Source of the DNA: Chloroflexota bacterium
GTDB lineage: Bacteria; Chloroflexota; Dehalococcoidia; SZUA-161
Length of the DNA stretch: 25,549 nucleotides
Assembly (NCBI GenBank): GCA_016865955.1
Contig: VGNW01000005.1
Span: 1-25,549, forward strand
Reading direction: 5' to 3'
Shown: positions 6,861 through 14,715 of the stretch, one piece after another
How the letters are laid out: each line of letters opens with the position of its first letter
Position numbering within the stretch: position 1 is the stretch's first letter
Notes under the pieces: model-generated
What the model was told of the DNA's origin: nothing
Database searches by the model: none
What the model saw: the letters and a program-made list of their open reading frames with translations, nothing else
Position numbers and translations under genes: made by a program

Positions 6861-8008
6861 TTTACCGTCCCCGATTTGCGCAGTTCGTCTATCTGGTGGG
6901 CGGTGTAGCCTAGACCTTTCAGTATCTCGTCTGTGTGCTGTCCCAGCAGCGGCGCGAAGTGCCTGAACTTCGCCGGAGTGTCCGAGAGCTTAATCGGCAT
7001 GCCCATATGTTTAACCTTGCCCTGAGTGGGGTGTTCGAACTCGGGGAACATCTCGCGGTACTGCAACTGAGGGTCGTTGACCACCTCATCGAGCTCCAGT
7101 ACCGGGCTGACGCAGGTATCTGCTTCCTTCATGATCTGCGTCCACTCGTCTCTGGTCTTGGTCAGAATGGTATCTTTTATAATGCCGTAAACCTCGTGCA
7201 GCTTCTCGCCTTTGGCGCGGTGGTGATAAATCAGGTCTTCCCTGCCGATAGCGCGGCAGAAGCGCTCCCAGAAGTGAGGCTCTATCAATCCCGTGGTGAT
7301 GAACTTGCCGTCCTTGCACTGCCAGACGTTTATGCTCAGCGAGGACCAGCCTCTCCGGGGTATGAAGCCGTCCCTGAAGTATCTGAGCAGGCTGACGGTC
7401 ATAAAGGATAATACGCTGTCGGTCATGGATATATCCACAAACTGTCCTTTGCCGGTCTTCTCCCTCGCTATGACGGCGCAGAGTATGCCGATTACAGCGT
7501 GCAGCGAGCTGCCGATATCGCCCACGGCGGCACGGATAATCACCGGGTTTCCTTTATGGTCTCCGGTCAGCCCCACTGCTCCGCCTATCGAAGTGTAATT
7601 GGGGTCGTGTCCCGGCAGGTCGCGATAGGGGCCGTCCTGTCCGAAGCCGGTCAGGCTGCAGTAGATAATCCGCGGGTTCAGCTTGGAAACCGTTTCGTAG
7701 TCCACCTTCAACCTCTTGGCGACGCCGGGGCGGAAGGCTTCCATAATGACATCGGCGTTTGCTGCCAGCTTATAGAAAATCTCCTTGGCTTCGTGGGCTT
7801 TGAGATTAAGCGCGATGCTTTTTTTGTTGCGTGACAGGTAGTCGTGAGCGGCGTGTTTCTCCTGGTCGGGAATCATTCCCAGGGCATATCCAGGGTCTTC
7901 TATCTTGATTACCTCTGCACCCATGTCGGCGAGCATCATGGTGCAAAATGGCCCGGGTACTGTGCGGGACAGGTCGATAACCTTTATTCCTTCCAGTGCC
8001 AGCGTCAT
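6857..8008 (-). CDS. CoA-transferase family III protein, alpha-methylacyl-CoA racemase-like
   Basis: A 383-aa member of the CaiB/BaiF/racemase family, interlocked-dimer enzymes acting on acyl-CoAs. It starts with the usual LEGIKVIDLSRTVPGPFC, followed by DMGAEVIKIEDP and GFGQDGPYRD. The active-site region reads PGHDPNY (His134, Asp135), then VGDIGSSLHAVIGIL (Asp164). His plus the second Asp match the catalytic pair of alpha-methylacyl-CoA racemases, whereas formyl-CoA-type transferases rely on the Asp of this motif alone. ATG 8008 is chosen because GGGGAGG lies 6 bases upstream and it begins the conserved domain. The stop codon comes from the repeat at 6833-6860. CoA-transferase activity remains possible. 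Confidence 0.85.
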   Translation of the reverse strand: MTLALEGIKVIDLSRTVPGPFCTMMLADMGAEVIKIEDPGYALGMIPDQEKHAAHDYLSRNKKSIALNLKAHEAKEIFYKLAANADVIMEAFRPGVAKRLKVDYETVSKLNPRIIYCSLTGFGQDGPYRDLPGHDPNYTSIGGAVGLTGDHKGNPVIIRAAVGDIGSSLHAVIGILCAVIAREKTGKGQFVDISMTDSVLSFMTVSLLRYFRDGFIPRRGWSSLSINVWQCKDGKFITTGLIEPHFWERFCRAIGREDLIYHHRAKGEKLHEVYGIIKDTILTKTRDEWTQIMKEADTCVSPVLELDEVVNDPQLQYREMFPEFEHPTQGKVKHMGMPIKLSDTPAKFRHFAPLLGQHTDEILKGLGYTAHQIDELRKSGTVK

Positions 8009-8086
8009 CGGAGTCCTCCCCATCGAACTGGTGATATAATACACCGACGAAGGCTTTTCTGCCAGCGTTAGCAACTTTCAGAAAGA

Positions 8087-8169
8087 CCGTTCGCCCTGAG
8101 CTTGTCGAAGAGCCGTTCATGGTTCGACAGGCCTGTCCTGAGCGAAGCCGAAGGGCTCACCACGAACGG
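8087..8169. repeat. 83-bp dispersed repeat with inverted ends
   Basis: Outer arms CCGTTCG (8087-8093) and CGAACGG (8163-8169) enclose TGAGCTTGTCGAAG, GGTTCGACAGGCCTGTC and CTGAGCGAAGCCGAAGGG. From general knowledge the phrase 'CGCCCTGAGCTTGTCGAAG ... GGTTCGACA ... CTCACCACGAACGG' recurs in intergenic regions of many bacteria. It separates the divergent family III gene and tlyA. Confidence 0.65.
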
Positions 8170-8174
8170 AATCA

Positions 8175-8199
8175 CTGACCGCTGAAAGCTGAGAGCTAA
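8175..8199. repeat. Short repeat of the GCTGAAAGCTGA family
   Basis: CTGACCGCTGAAAGCTGAGA continues to GCT. It matches 20139-20170 and, on the other strand, 1691-1726. It abuts the repeat at 8087-8169 and ends 3 bases before the tlyA -35 box. Confidence 0.45.
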
Positions 8200-8201
8200 T
8201 A

Positions 8202-8230
8202 TTGACTTTAATCACCTTCGAGTCTATGCT
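8202..8230 (+). promoter_or_regulatory. Promoter of tlyA, predicted leaderless
   Basis: TTGACT at 8202-8207 and TATGCT at 8225-8230, spacing 17. Eight bases separate the -10 from the GTG at 8239, so the message should begin at or 1-2 bases before the start codon. No SD precedes the gene. Confidence 0.6.
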
Positions 8231-8238
8231 AAAGTACT

Positions 8239-8979
8239 GTGGCGAAGCGAAGGATAGATATCCTGCTCGTGGAGAAGGGGCTGGTGGAGAGCCGGGAAAA
8301 AGCCAGGGTTATGGTTATGGAGGGCGCTGTTACGGCTGACAACAGGACGATTGTCAAGCCCAGCACCCTGGTCAACGAAGATGCCGATATACAGATAACT
8401 CAACCCCCCGCTTTCGTAAGCAGGGGCGGGCTTAAGCTGGAATATGCTTTAGACCAATTCCAGATTGATGTAAACGGATTGGTGGCGGTGGATGTCGGCG
8501 CCTCCACGGGTGGTTTCACGGATTGTCTGCTCAAGCGCGGAGCCAGCAAGGTCTATGCGGTTGATGTCGGCTACGGACAGCTCGATTACCGGCTGAGGCA
8601 AGATTCCAGAGTGGTTGTAATGGAGCGAGTCAACGCCCGTTACTCTTTCACTCTGCCCGAGCCTGTCGATCTGGCAACGGTCGATGTATCGTTTATATCG
8701 CTGGAAAAGGTTGTGCCTGCGGTCTCTGGGTTAGTGAGGAGCGGAGGTTATATAATAACGCTGGTCAAGCCGCAGTTCGAGGCGGGGAAAAGACAGGTAG
8801 GCAAAGGCGGGCTGGTCAAAGACCCGCAGGTGCATGCTGCCGTTCTAGCACGCTTCATCAATTGGGCTGTTGCCCGTGATTTTAGAATTCGGGGATTGAT
8901 AGCTTCGCCAATACTGGGCGCTGAGGGTAATAAGGAGTTTCTGGGGTTGCTTCGAAAGCCATATACCAAAACCGGGTAG
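8239..8979 (+). CDS. tlyA: TlyA-family rRNA 2'-O-methyltransferase
   Basis: A 246-aa protein with an N-terminal S4 RNA-binding domain (about 1-60, RRIDILLVEKGLVESREKA) and an FtsJ-like methyltransferase domain. SAM binding is at VDVGASTGGFTDCLL (84-98). Catalytic residues of the K-D-K-E type are present: Lys66 in SRGGLKLEYAL, Asp149 in VDVSFISLEKV and Lys177 in LVKPQFEAG with Glu181. Characterised TlyA proteins methylate ribose of cytidines in 16S and/or 23S rRNA; some homologues have also been called hemolysins. It starts with GTG directly downstream of a promoter and without an SD. The final Gly codon and TAG stop fall in the repeat at 8974-9030. NAD kinase follows. Confidence 0.93.
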   Translation: MAKRRIDILLVEKGLVESREKARVMVMEGAVTADNRTIVKPSTLVNEDADIQITQPPAFVSRGGLKLEYALDQFQIDVNGLVAVDVGASTGGFTDCLLKRGASKVYAVDVGYGQLDYRLRQDSRVVVMERVNARYSFTLPEPVDLATVDVSFISLEKVVPAVSGLVRSGGYIITLVKPQFEAGKRQVGKGGLVKDPQVHAAVLARFINWAVARDFRIRGLIASPILGAEGNKEFLGLLRKPYTKTG

Positions 8980-9030
8980 CCTGGAGCACCTGCTCCAGGC
9001 AGGGTTGGAGCGTGTGCTCCAACCTACCCC
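8974..9030. repeat. Double-hairpin repeat between tlyA and nadK
   Basis: Outer arms GGGTAG (8974-8979) and CTACCC (9025-9030 region) enclose two hairpins: GCCTGGAGCA/TGCTCCAGGC (8979-9000) and GGTTGGAGC/GCTCCAACC (9003-9024, loop GTGT). A related single hairpin with the same GGAGCRCCTGCTCC core is at 23282-23305. The left outer arm contains the TAG stop of tlyA. It could attenuate transcription into nadK. Confidence 0.65.
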
Positions 9031-9051
9031 ATTTATATAAAGGTTGTGACT

Positions 9052-9897
9052 ATGAAAAACGAAGGATGCTCGCGGAAAAAAGTAGGCATACTGTTTCAGC
9101 CCAAGATTTCCGCCGCTATGAAACTGGCGCAGAAGCTGGAAAAGGTTGTAGCGGATACGGGCGCTGCGGTATGGCTTTGCTCGGCATGGGATGAGGAGAA
9201 GGCATGCCAGCAACTGAATGAAACGAGGCTCATAGTCTGTCTGGGCGGCGACGGCACTATCATCAGAGCGGCTCGCATCGCCTGCACCGAGTCCGTCCCC
9301 ATCCTCGGCGTGAATCTGGGACGCGTCGGGTTTATGACCGAGCTGAGCCCCGATGAGGCTTTGACCCGCGTGCCCGCATTTATCGATGGCGAGGGCTGGG
9401 TGGAGGAGAGGGCGATGCTCCAGGCGGAGGTCGTCTCAGGGGACGGTAAGCAGTATCACGCCTTGAACGATGTGGTTGTGGCTCGCGGCGGGCGCTGCCG
9501 CCTGATTCGGATTAAAGCAACCATAAACGGAGAACTGCTGACTACCTATAAATGCGATGGATTGATTGCGGCAACCGCCACAGGCAGTACCGGGTATGCT
9601 CTCGCTGCCGGCGGTCCCATACTCAATCCTCAATCCGGCGATATCATACTGAAGCCTGTCGCAGCCCATCTCAGCCTGTCCGCCGCGCTAGTGCTGCCTT
9701 CCGAGGCAACAGTTGAGCTTGCAGTGAGCACAACCCATCAGGCTACGATGAGCATCGACGGACAGATTGAGGTTCCTTTGAACGATGGTGACGTGGTGAG
9801 AGTGAAAAGCAGTCCCTACGTAACCAGAATGCTCAGAGCGCAATGGCCCTCGTCTTTTTATAGCACTTTAATGAAGAGGCTGGATAAGCAGGAGTAA
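9052..9897 (+). CDS. nadK: NAD kinase
   Basis: A 281-aa ATP-NAD kinase that makes NADP+. The GGDGT motif is at 65-69 (IVCLGGDGTIIRAAR), followed by GVNLGRVGFMTEL, the ALNDVVVARG element (usually NE, here ND) and the glycine-rich ATGSTGYALAAGGPIL. The ATG at 9052 is preferred to the GTG at 9046, because AGG at 9041-9043 is at a proper distance only from the ATG. It follows tlyA, a common bacterial arrangement, with a double-hairpin repeat between them. The GNAT gene follows after 6 bases. Confidence 0.95.
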   Translation: MKNEGCSRKKVGILFQPKISAAMKLAQKLEKVVADTGAAVWLCSAWDEEKACQQLNETRLIVCLGGDGTIIRAARIACTESVPILGVNLGRVGFMTELSPDEALTRVPAFIDGEGWVEERAMLQAEVVSGDGKQYHALNDVVVARGGRCRLIRIKATINGELLTTYKCDGLIAATATGSTGYALAAGGPILNPQSGDIILKPVAAHLSLSAALVLPSEATVELAVSTTHQATMSIDGQIEVPLNDGDVVRVKSSPYVTRMLRAQWPSSFYSTLMKRLDKQE

Positions 9898-9903
9898 TAC
9901 AGG

Positions 9904-10407
9904 ATGAAGATAGAAAAAGCCAAGATAACCGACGCTGCGCAGATGCACAAGCTGATAAATCAGTTCGCCACCCGGCAGGAAATGCTGCCTCGCGCCCTGA
10001 GCGAGATATACGAGAATATCCGCGACTACTTCGTGGTCAGGGAAGGGGGAAAAGTAGTTGCCTGCGTGGCGCTGCATGTGAGCTGGTCTGATTTGGCTGA
10101 GATAAAGTCGCTGGCTGTAGCTGATGGCTGGCAGGACAAGGGCATCGGTAAAGAGCTGGTGAAAAAGTGTCTCGAAGAAGCTAAAGAGTTGGGCATTGCC
10201 ACTGTCTTTTGTCTGACGTACAAGCCTGATTTCTTTCAGAAATGCGGCTTTGCCCACATCGAAAAATCGCAGTTGCCGCGCAAGGTCTGGGGCGAGTGCT
10301 ATACGTGCCCGAAGTTCCCCGATTGCGATGAGGTGCCGCTGGTAGTGAACCTGGGGACCCCGCATCACCTAGAGGGTGGAAATGAAGGAAAGAACGCTGC
10401 GCACTGA
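9904..10407 (+). CDS. GNAT N-acetyltransferase, ArgA-like
   Basis: A 167-aa GNAT-fold acetyltransferase using acetyl-CoA. The CoA-binding loop is Q77-D-K-G-I-G-K (77-83), following the beta-strand AEIKSLAVA. The tail ...FFQKCGFAHIEKSQLP RKVWGECYTCPKFPDCDEVPLV resembles stand-alone amino-acid N-acetyltransferases proposed as short N-acetylglutamate synthases, so a role in arginine synthesis is possible. No arg gene is present in the window and the substrate is not proven. GGAG at 9892-9895 precedes the ATG. Its 3' end overlaps the Nudix gene by 26 bases. Confidence 0.85.
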   Translation: MKIEKAKITDAAQMHKLINQFATRQEMLPRALSEIYENIRDYFVVREGGKVVACVALHVSWSDLAEIKSLAVADGWQDKGIGKELVKKCLEEAKELGIATVFCLTYKPDFFQKCGFAHIEKSQLPRKVWGECYTCPKFPDCDEVPLVVNLGTPHHLEGGNEGKNAAH

Positions 10408-10912
10408 GCGTATTTACGAAGGTAAGATAATCAACCTGCGGGTCGATACCGTTGAGCTGCCCTCGGGCAGGACGACGAAGCGTGAAATTGTGGAGCATGA
10501 CGCGTGCACGGCAATCGTCGCTCTGGATGCAGAGGGCAAGGTGCTTTTAGTTAGGCAGTACCGCAAGCCCGTAGAGAAGACGCTTCTCGAAATACCTGCT
10601 GGTGGCGTTGACCGCGGTGAGAAGCCTCTCGAGGGCGCTCGCAGGGAGCTTGAGGAGGAGACCGGTTTCACAGCGAAGCGCTGGGAGAAGCTGAGCGTAT
10701 TCTATACCAGCCCCGGCTTCTGCACCGAGGAGATGTACCTGTATCTTGCCACCGGACTGAGGCCGCTCAAGAGGAAGCACGACGACGATGAGAACATCGA
10801 AGTTGTGCCCACGCCGCTGAAAGACACCCTGAAACTGATTGCCTCGGGGGAGATATGCGATGCCAAGAGCATCGCCGGCCTGCTCCTGGCAATGTGCAAG
10901 CTGAAGGTTTAG
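10382..10912 (+). CDS. Nudix hydrolase, ADP-ribose pyrophosphatase type
   Basis: A 176-aa Nudix enzyme, most likely splitting ADP-ribose or related nucleoside diphosphate sugars. The Nudix box GX5EX7REUXEEXGU is complete at 74-96, with Glu92/Glu93 for metal binding. VLLVRQYRKPVEKTLLEIPAGG just before it is the usual ADP-ribose pyrophosphatase context. The start is taken at ATG 10382 (GAGGG 5-6 bases upstream), inside the GNAT gene; an in-frame GTG lies 2 codons upstream. Last gene of tlyA-nadK-GNAT-Nudix; nadK and an ADP-ribose hydrolase together suggest pyridine-nucleotide housekeeping. Its stop codon overlaps the convergent stop of the next gene (10909-10912). Confidence 0.92.
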   Translation: MKERTLRTERIYEGKIINLRVDTVELPSGRTTKREIVEHDACTAIVALDAEGKVLLVRQYRKPVEKTLLEIPAGGVDRGEKPLEGARRELEEETGFTAKRWEKLSVFYTSPGFCTEEMYLYLATGLRPLKRKHDDDENIEVVPTPLKDTLKLIASGEICDAKSIAGLLLAMCKLKV

Positions 10913-12084
10913 CTTATCACGCCGGCTTTGCGTAGCGAGTTGATTTCCTTCTTTTTATAGCCGAGTTCCCCAAGTATTTCCTCTGTGTGCTCGCCGAATT
11001 TCCTGCTCCAGTTCCTCACCTGAAACGGCGAGCCGGACAGCTTGAACATCGAGCCTACCTGCTTGACGCTGCCCAGCGCGGGATGGGGCATCTCTCTTAT
11101 CATGCCGCGGGCAAGCAGATGGGGGTCTGAGACTGCTTCGTCAATGGAATAAACAGGTGCAACGCATGTGTCTTTCTGCTTCAGGATTTTCACCCACTCG
11201 TCGCGTGTCTTGGTCAAAAAAGTTCGCTTTAAGTACTTAAAAATCTCCTCTTTCTTGTCGCCCTCGGCATACTGGTGTTCGATGAAGTCCTCCCGTCCCA
11301 GAAGCCGGCACAGGTTGGCATAGAACCACGGCTCGAAGGATGCGACAGTTATGTATTTGCCGTCCTTTGTCTCGTAAACGTTGTACCAGGGGTGTTGACC
11401 GGTGAATATCGTGTCCCCTCTTTCGTAGTTGAAGCCATAGGTAAGATGAGGATTCAGCCACATGTACATCATCGCCACTATGCCGTCCGTTACGGAGACA
11501 TCTACGAATTGCCCCTTGCCGGTCTCATGCCGGGACATCAACGCCGCCAGAATCCCGATGGCAGCACCCATACCGCCGCTGGCAAGGTCAGCTACCAGCG
11601 TTCCCGGAGGCACCGGCGGTCCCCCTTTTACGCCGGTCAGACCCAGAAGACCGCCTGTGGCGATGTAGTTCAAATCGTGTCCCACGAGGTCGCGATAGGG
11701 ACCGTCCTGCCCGTAGCCCGACAGCGAGGCATAGACTATCCTCGGGTTAGCCTTCTTGACGGCTTTGTAATCTACACCCAGCCGCTTCATTACCCCGGGT
11801 CGGTACCCCTCCATGACGACATCGGCAGTCTTTGCCAGTTTGAAGAAGATATTGCGTCCTGCGTCGGACTTGAGGTCGAGCCCCATAACCTTACAATTTC
11901 GTATTCCCGGGAAGTCGGGTGCGTCGGGAAGGGCATATCTGGCCAGACCGCCGCGTTTCTCGGGGTCAGGCTCGTGAATTTTAATAATCTCAGCGCCGAG
12001 GTCTCCCAGGATAGTGGCGCAGAAGGGCCCGGGGCCCACCCATGCCATATCCAGCACTCTTATGCCCTGCAACGCCAAACGCAT
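10909..12084 (-). CDS. CoA-transferase family III protein, racemase-like, second copy
   Basis: A 391-aa CaiB/racemase family protein, paralogous to that at 6857-8008 (shared GYGQDGPYRD, GHD-NY, GLTG and similar ends). The active-site stretch is VGHDLNY (His136, Asp137) followed by VADLASGGMGAAIGIL (Asp166), which matches alpha-methylacyl-CoA racemases. The ATG at 12084 has AAGGA 7 bases upstream. It is the last gene of the acyl-CoA operon but is separated from the dehydrogenase by 186 bases that contain a large inverted repeat. It may racemise a 2-methyl-branched acyl-CoA so that the dehydrogenase can use it, or move CoA between acids. Confidence 0.85.
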   Translation of the reverse strand: MRLALQGIRVLDMAWVGPGPFCATILGDLGAEIIKIHEPDPEKRGGLARYALPDAPDFPGIRNCKVMGLDLKSDAGRNIFFKLAKTADVVMEGYRPGVMKRLGVDYKAVKKANPRIVYASLSGYGQDGPYRDLVGHDLNYIATGGLLGLTGVKGGPPVPPGTLVADLASGGMGAAIGILAALMSRHETGKGQFVDVSVTDGIVAMMYMWLNPHLTYGFNYERGDTIFTGQHPWYNVYETKDGKYITVASFEPWFYANLCRLLGREDFIEHQYAEGDKKEEIFKYLKRTFLTKTRDEWVKILKQKDTCVAPVYSIDEAVSDPHLLARGMIREMPHPALGSVKQVGSMFKLSGSPFQVRNWSRKFGEHTEEILGELGYKKKEINSLRKAGVIS

Positions 12085-12122
12085 ATGTATATTCCTTTGG
12101 AATAGGATACTCGGTGTTCTCT

Positions 12123-12224
12123 GTCATTCTGAGCTTTAGCGAAGAATTTCAGTACTTACCACCGAGCTATTATCGGAGATTCTTCGGGCTTACTTACCGT
12201 TCGGCAAGGACGCCTCAGAATGAC
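12123..12224. repeat. 102-bp inverted-repeat element inside the acyl-CoA operon
   Basis: Perfect 11-bp ends, GTCATTCTGAG (12123-12133) and CTCAGAATGAC (12214-12224), with inner parts AGCGAAGAAT and GAGATTCTTCGGGC that also pair. From general knowledge, GTCATTCTGAG..CGAAGAATCT is a dispersed intergenic repeat of many bacteria. In the transcript it would make a long hairpin between the dehydrogenase and the last operon gene. Confidence 0.7.
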
Positions 12225-12270
12225 TACCTATTTTTATCCTTTGTGGTGAGTCTGCTATTAAGCTTTGTCT

Positions 12271-13434
12271 TTAAGGCCAGACGATGCCTCTTATGCCCAG
12301 GATATCCCTGCCCACAATCAGCTTCTGCATCTGGGTTGTGCCGTCGGGTATGGTCATCGTGCGGGCATCCCTGAAATATCGTTCTACAGCGAATTCGTCG
12401 GACAGACCCATTGCGCCGTGAATCTGAATCGCCTTTGAAGTCGTCCTCACCGCAGCTTCGGTGGCGAAGGCTTTTGCCAGCGACGATTGCCAGCGGCACT
12501 TCTGTCCCTTGTCGAGGAGGTCGAGGGCGCGGAAGGCGAGCAGCCGTCCCGCCTCGGTCTCCGTTATCATGTCCACCAGCATCTCCTGTATCATCTGGAA
12601 GCTGCCGATTGGTCGCCCGAACTGATTCCTTTCCTGCGCATATTTGATTGAAGCGTCTATGGAAGCCTGGGCAATGCCCGAGCACATCGTCCCCACCATA
12701 GCGCGGGAAATGTCGAAGAAAGCCATTGTCCTCTTATACCCTGCACCGGGGTCGAGAGCATTCTCTTTAGGCACTTTACAGTCGTCGAAGGAAAGCTCTG
12801 AAGTAGGGAAGCTGCGCATGCCTAGCTTATGCAGTTCTCTGGCGGTGAAGTGCGATTTGTTCTTTTCTACGAGGAAAAAAGCCATGCCCAGAGCGCCCAG
12901 ACTCTTATCTGTCGTGGCTAGAACAAATGCAGCATCGGCGATGCTGCCGTTGGAAATCCAGGTCTTGGTTCCGTTGAGGAGGTAGTGATTGCCTTTTAGA
13001 GTGGCAACGGTCTCCAGGCTGGAGACATCGGAGCCTGCGTTAGGCTCGGTTATCGCCAGGCAGCCGATATATTCGCCTGAAGCGCCCAGCGGCAGCAGCC
13101 TCTCCCTCTGCTCCGGGCTGCCTGCCTCGTTCAGCACCCACAAGAATCCTGCAGAGATGAAAAGCGTTCCAGCGAGGCTGCCCCAGACTCTGGACAGCTC
13201 TTCGACCAGTATGCCGTTGGTCTTGGCTTCAAGTTGAGAGCCGCCGTACTTCTCGGGGAGGAATCCCGATAGAAAGCCGAAGGGCAGCAATTGTTTAATG
13301 AAGCCGACGGCCTCCGCTTTGGTCAGCGCACCCTTCTTTTCATGCTCATTGACCTGAGGGGCTATTTCCTTTTCCAAATAGTTACGCACGGTAGCTTTCA
13401 GCATCTGTTGTTCTTCGGTAAAGTCGAAATCCAT
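12271..13434 (-). CDS. Acyl-CoA dehydrogenase family protein with Asp at the catalytic base position
   Basis: A 387-aa flavoprotein of the acyl-CoA dehydrogenase superfamily. It has the N-terminal helical start (FTEEQQMLKATVRNYLEKEI), FAD/substrate motifs LAITEPNAGSDV (127-136) and TWISNGSIAD, the RNQFGRPIGSFQ helix and HGAMG (339-343). The position of the usual catalytic glutamate (YEGTxQ in medium-chain enzymes) reads PDGTTQ with Asp364; the alternative Glu position used by isovaleryl-CoA dehydrogenase is Ser243 by eye. ATG 13434 is chosen: AAAGGAGG precedes it, while the longer reading would use a TTG. It should oxidise an acyl-CoA or abstract a proton from an unusual one. It lies downstream of the thiolase (51 bases). 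Confidence 0.92.
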   Translation of the reverse strand: MDFDFTEEQQMLKATVRNYLEKEIAPQVNEHEKKGALTKAEAVGFIKQLLPFGFLSGFLPEKYGGSQLEAKTNGILVEELSRVWGSLAGTLFISAGFLWVLNEAGSPEQRERLLPLGASGEYIGCLAITEPNAGSDVSSLETVATLKGNHYLLNGTKTWISNGSIADAAFVLATTDKSLGALGMAFFLVEKNKSHFTARELHKLGMRSFPTSELSFDDCKVPKENALDPGAGYKRTMAFFDISRAMVGTMCSGIAQASIDASIKYAQERNQFGRPIGSFQMIQEMLVDMITETEAGRLLAFRALDLLDKGQKCRWQSSLAKAFATEAAVRTTSKAIQIHGAMGLSDEFAVERYFRDARTMTIPDGTTQMQKLIVGRDILGIRGIVWP

Positions 13435-13485
13435 ACCTCCTCCTTTCGACAATTCCAGGGGGGAATTTCTAGACTGTAAGCGAAC

Positions 13486-14682
13486 CTAATGCCCGACTAT
13501 GCAAATGCTGACTACATTTAGCGGCGGGATGCCGCCCATGTTGTGAGTCAGTCCCACTTTGGGGTCCTTTATCTGCCGGGGACCTGCCTTTCCTTGAAGC
13601 TGCTTGTACATCTCGTACATCATGCGAAGACCCGAAGCGCCGATAGGATGTCCGAAGCACTTCAGCCCTCCATCGGGCTGACACGGGATTGCGCCGCTCA
13701 GGTCGAAGAAACCAGCTTCGATGTCATCCTTGGCTTTCCCGCGGGGCGAGATACCCAGGTCTTCGTATATGGTAAGCTCGGTGATGGAGAAGCAGTCATG
13801 CACCTCCATCATACTTATCTCTTTTCTGGGGTTCTTAATCCCTGCTTCTTTATAAGCCCTGGCTGCCGCATGTAATGTAGACTCCACATGAGTGAAGTCC
13901 CAATCGGTGCACATCATCTCCTCACCTGAGCTTGCAGCTATCTGGAGGGATTTGACATATACCGGGTCAGGCCTGTACTTCTTGGCTATGTCGGCACGGC
14001 AGACAATGGCGGCCGCTGAACCATCGCTCACTCCACAGCAGTCGAACAATCCAAGAGGCCAGGCGATAATCGGGGCGTTTACCACCTCATCAATCGTTGT
14101 CTCGCGGCGGAGGTGTGCTTTGGGATTCATAGCTCCGTTGTGGTGGCTCTTCACCGATATATGAGCCAGGACGCGTTTCCCCTCCTGCGGGCTGAGTCCG
14201 TATTGTGCAAAATACCTTGTGCCCATCATGGCGAACATACCAGGGGGGGTATAGTTAGGGAAGGCAAATCTGAGCGTTGTTCCCACCTGCGTATCCGATT
14301 GAGGCAAGCCGCCGTAGCCCGTATCCTTGAGTTTCTCCACACCCAGCGCCAGACAAATATCATAGGCACCGGATGCGACAGCATAACAGGCGCCCCTCAA
14401 TGCCTCGGAGCCGGTGGCGCAGAAATTCTCCACCCTCGTGGCGGGAGCGAAAGGAAGCTTCAATGTAACTGCCAGCGGGATAGCTGATTTTCCTACGGAG
14501 ACCTCTTCGTAGCAGGTACCGAACCAACCAGCCTTTATGTCCTTTTTCTCTATTCCGGCATCTTCAATAGCTTCAGTGAAGGCTTCGACCATAAGTTTCG
14601 ACGGACCGGCATCCCATCTCTCACCGAATCTAGTGCACCCCATTCCGATTATTGCTACTTTGTCTTTTATACCTTCTGACAT
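13486..14682 (-). CDS. Thiolase family protein (SCP-x/archaeal type)
   Basis: A 398-aa thiolase of the SCP2/archaeal acetyl-CoA acetyltransferase class. The nucleophile is Cys88 in ENFCATGSEALRGA. Catalytic histidines are in MEVHDCFSITE and CFGHPIGASG. The C-terminal HNMGG is followed by IPPLNVVSICIVGH, where relatives usually have a small, glycine-rich stretch. Enzymes of this class often need a DUF35 OB-fold/zinc-ribbon partner, and here such a domain is fused to the protein encoded just upstream (33-base gap). It would cleave or form a 3-ketoacyl-CoA. The ATG at 14682 follows GGGGGAG. Confidence 0.93.
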   Translation of the reverse strand: MSEGIKDKVAIIGMGCTRFGERWDAGPSKLMVEAFTEAIEDAGIEKKDIKAGWFGTCYEEVSVGKSAIPLAVTLKLPFAPATRVENFCATGSEALRGACYAVASGAYDICLALGVEKLKDTGYGGLPQSDTQVGTTLRFAFPNYTPPGMFAMMGTRYFAQYGLSPQEGKRVLAHISVKSHHNGAMNPKAHLRRETTIDEVVNAPIIAWPLGLFDCCGVSDGSAAAIVCRADIAKKYRPDPVYVKSLQIAASSGEEMMCTDWDFTHVESTLHAAARAYKEAGIKNPRKEISMMEVHDCFSITELTIYEDLGISPRGKAKDDIEAGFFDLSGAIPCQPDGGLKCFGHPIGASGLRMMYEMYKQLQGKAGPRQIKDPKVGLTHNMGGIPPLNVVSICIVGH

Positions 14683-14715
14683 ATCTCCCCCTTATAATAG
14701 AACGCTCTTGAAATT

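Noticed and set aside
8087..8169. Attachment site or insertion sequence end
   Set aside because: Inverted ends are present, but no transposase or integrase is nearby; it fits a widespread intergenic repeat better.
11275..12105. 276-codon plus-strand open frame opposite the second family III gene
   Set aside because: It lies fully antisense to a conserved enzyme and its translation has no family features.
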